Both the position numbers and the translations under genes were made by a program. This document shows, in pieces, positions 62,070-64,000 of a stretch of DNA of 64,000 bases (position 1 is the stretch's first letter; each line of letters begins with the position of its first letter). Source of the stretch: Luidia sarsii (Eukaryota > Echinodermata > Asteroidea > Paxillosida > Luidiidae). The stretch lies in contig OX465117.1 in the NCBI GenBank assembly GCA_949987565.1, forward strand, positions 6,386,621 to 6,450,620. Reading direction: 5' to 3'. The notes under the pieces are model-generated. The model was not told the DNA's origin. It ran no database searches and saw only the letters and a list, made by a program, of their open reading frames with translations.

Positions 62070-64000
62070 TCATACTATGTTCGATTTAAGATTTTTCAAA
62101 ACTGATGCATAGGTGTTCTCCAGGTCTGTTATCAGGCTAAGTTTTAGCTTTGTCAAGTGAATAATGAATGAGATATTAACGAGCAAAGTGTTTTTTTCTT
62201 TGCAGTTTCTCTCCGCCGACTGACTGTTGTGTACTGCTGTATGCATACAAAAGCTGCCTACCTGACAGAGGTTGGTTCTCTTTGCTTGATCATAAAATCT
62301 TCATACTATGTTCGATTTCAGATTTTTGAAAACTGATGCATAGGTGTTCTCCAGGTCTGTTTGCAGATTAAGTTTTAGCTTTGTCAAGTGAATAATGAAT
62401 GAGATATTAACGAGCAAAGTGTATTTTTCTTTGCAGTTTCTCTCCGCCGACTGACTGTTGTGTACTGCTGTATGCACACACAAGCTGCCTACCTGACAGA
62501 GGTTGGTTCTCTTTGCTTGATCATCAAATCATCATACTATGTTCGATTTAAGATTTTTCAAAGCTGATGCATAGGTGTTCTCCAGGTCTGTTAGCAGGCT
62601 AAGTTTTAGCTTTGTCAAGTGAATAATGAATGAGATATTAACGAGCAAAGTGTATTTTTCTTTCCAGTTTCTCTCCGCCGACTGACTGTTGGGTACTGCT
62701 GTTTGCACACACAAGCTGCCTAGCTGACAGAGGTTGGTTATCTTTGCTTGATCATCAAATCATCATACTATGTTCGATTTAAGATTTTTCAAAGCTGATG
62801 CATAGGTGTTCTCCAGGTCTGTTAGCAGGCTAAGTTTTAGCTTTGTCAAGTGAATAATGAATGAGATATTAACGAGCAAAGGGTATTTTTCTTTACAGTT
62901 GCTCGCCGCCGTCTAACTGTTGTGTACTGCTGTATGCACACACAAGCTGCCCACCTGACAGAGGTTGGTTCTCTTTGCTTGATCATCAAATCATCATACT
63001 ATGTTCGATTTAAGATTTTTCAAAGCTGATGCATAGGTGTTCTCCAGGTCTGTTAGCAGGCTAAGTTTTAGCTTTGTCAAGTGAATAATGAATGAGATAT
63101 TAACGAGCAAAGTGTATTTTTCTTTCCAGTTGCTCTCCGCCGTCTAACTGTTGTGTACTGCTGTATGCACACACAAGCTGCCTAGCTGACAGAGGTTGGT
63201 TCTCTTTGCTTGATCATCAAATCATCATACTATGTTCGAATTTAAGATTTTTCAATACTGATGCATAGGTGTTCTCCAGGTCTGTTAGCAGGCTAAGTTT
63301 TAGCTTTGTCAAGTGAATAATGATTGGGATATTAACGAGTAAAGTGTATTTTTCTTTGCAGTTTCTCTCCGCGGACTGACTGTTGGGTACTGCTGTATGC
63401 ACACACAAGCTGCCTACCTGACAGAGGTTGGTTCTCTTTGCTTGATCATCAAATCATCATACTATGTTCGAATTTAAGATTTTTCAATACTGATGCATAG
63501 GTGTTCTCCAGGTCTGTTAGCAGGCTAAGTTTTAGCTTTGTCAAGTGAATAATGAATGAGATATTAACGAGCAAAGTGTATTTTTCTTTGCAGTTTCTCT
63601 CCGCCGACTGACTGTTGGGTACTGCTGTATGCACACACAAGCTGCCTACCTGACAGAGGTTGGTTCTCTTTGCTTGATCATAAAATCTTCATACTATGTT
63701 CGATTTCAGATTTTTGAAAACTGATGCATAGGTGTTCTCCAGGTCTGTTTGCAGATTAAGTTTTAGCTTTGTCAAGTGAATAATGAATGAGATATTAACG
63801 AGCAAAGTGTATTTTTCTTTGCAGTTTCTCTCCGCCGACTGACTGTTGTGTACTGCTGTATGCACACACAAGCTGCCTACCTGACAGAGGTTGGTTCTCT
63901 TTGCTTGATCATCAAATCATCATACTATGTTCGATTTAAGATTTTTCAAAGCTGATGCATAGGTGTTCTCCAGGTCTGTTAGCAGGCTAAGTTTTAGCTT
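62070..64000 (+). repeat. third partial HOR copy with a mid-array patch and right-edge partial monomer
   Basis: From 62070 the sequence matches 59299 onward (offset about 2,771 bp), that is, a later part of the 22-mer. Monomer 62763 differs from 59992 by TTCGA in place of TTTGA. At 62994 the class changes inside the monomer (TTTCCAG followed by TTGCTCTCCGCCGTCTAAC). Next come two 232-bp monomers of the mid-array type (63225 and 63457), then the CATAAAATCTTC/GCAGATTAAG class again at 63689. A partial monomer from 63920 runs off the window edge. Confidence 0.8.

Larger units (their letters stand above)
1..64000 (+). repeat. 231-bp satellite array filling the whole window
   Basis: Every part of the window aligns to one monomer of about 231 bp repeated head to tail without inversion or interruption. 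I counted 276 complete monomers plus two partial ones, only in lengths 230, 231 and 232 bp. Neighbouring monomers differ at a modest number of recurring diagnostic positions, whereas monomers in equivalent HOR positions are nearly identical, which is the mark of higher-order repeat structure produced by unequal exchange and segmental duplication. Base composition is about 40% G+C. No unique sequence, transposon, gene or RNA gene interrupts the array. By analogy with known satellites this suggests centromeric, pericentromeric or other heterochromatin of a eukaryote; location and species cannot be read from the sequence. Confidence 0.97.

Noticed and set aside
1..64000. CRISPR array
   Set aside because: The repeats abut directly with no unique spacers, the unit is 231 bp, and no cas-like gene is present.
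1..64000. Tandem rRNA, 5S, histone, snRNA or spliced-leader gene cluster
   Set aside because: No conserved rRNA, snRNA or spliced-leader core is visible, there is no histone-like protein frame, and no conserved gene-like block stands out from a variable spacer.
1..64000. Retrotransposon or DNA-transposon remnant as source of the repeat
   Set aside because: I saw no terminal repeats, target-site duplications, poly(A) tails or transposase/reverse-transcriptase frames anywhere in the window.

Overview
The whole 64,000-base window is one uninterrupted satellite DNA array. A monomer of about 231 bp (about 40% G+C) is repeated head to tail in one orientation from the first base to the last. There are 276 complete monomers in the register used here (complete monomers start at 142, the last partial one at 63920), plus partial monomers at both ends. 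I saw only three monomer lengths: 231 bp; 232 bp (44 copies, one inserted A in the TTCGA motif); and 230 bp (22 copies, from three different one-base deletions). The net excess of 22 bp over 276 x 231 agrees with these counts. I found no gene, RNA gene, mobile element, CRISPR array or unique spacer. This points to a eukaryotic heterochromatic, centromeric or pericentromeric array. The sequence alone does not identify the species, and I do not recognise the satellite family.

Monomers fall into recurring variant classes defined by linked substitutions, arranged in higher-order repeats (HORs) of changing length. Layout: 1-8.0 kb, nested 9-mer (2,080 bp) and 15-mer (3,467 bp) duplications. 8.0-12.4 kb, irregular, ending in a 4-mer (about 924 bp) pair. 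12.4-22.3 kb, cassettes of 7 to 10 monomers that each begin with a pair of 232-bp monomers. 22.3-28.1 kb, three copies of a 1,620-bp 7-mer. 28.1-40.8 kb, a mosaic with repeated 5-mers of about 1,155 bp. 41.0-51.4 kb, a tandem duplication of 23 then 22 monomers (5,314 and 5,083 bp). 51.9-62.1 kb, a nearly perfect tandem duplication of a 22-mer (5,081 bp). 62.1-64.0 kb, a third partial copy with a patch of the mid-array classes. Some classes are confined to the first 12 kb and others to the region after 54 kb, so the array is layered into domains.

Repeated minus-strand open frames of 60-63 codons occur once per monomer. They begin at TTG rather than ATG, end at a TGA that is part of the repeat, and are freely broken in other monomers, so I do not call them genes. 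The most unusual internal feature is a well-formed plus-strand 3' splice-site-like module in almost every monomer (TTAAC branch-like motif, pyrimidine tract, AG 26 nt from the branch A). In two monomers it is preceded by a GTAAGT 5' splice-site-like hexamer 131 nt upstream. Other internal features are overlapping short inverted repeats, CpG positions with apparent TpG/CpA decay, and chimeric monomers that may record unequal exchange.
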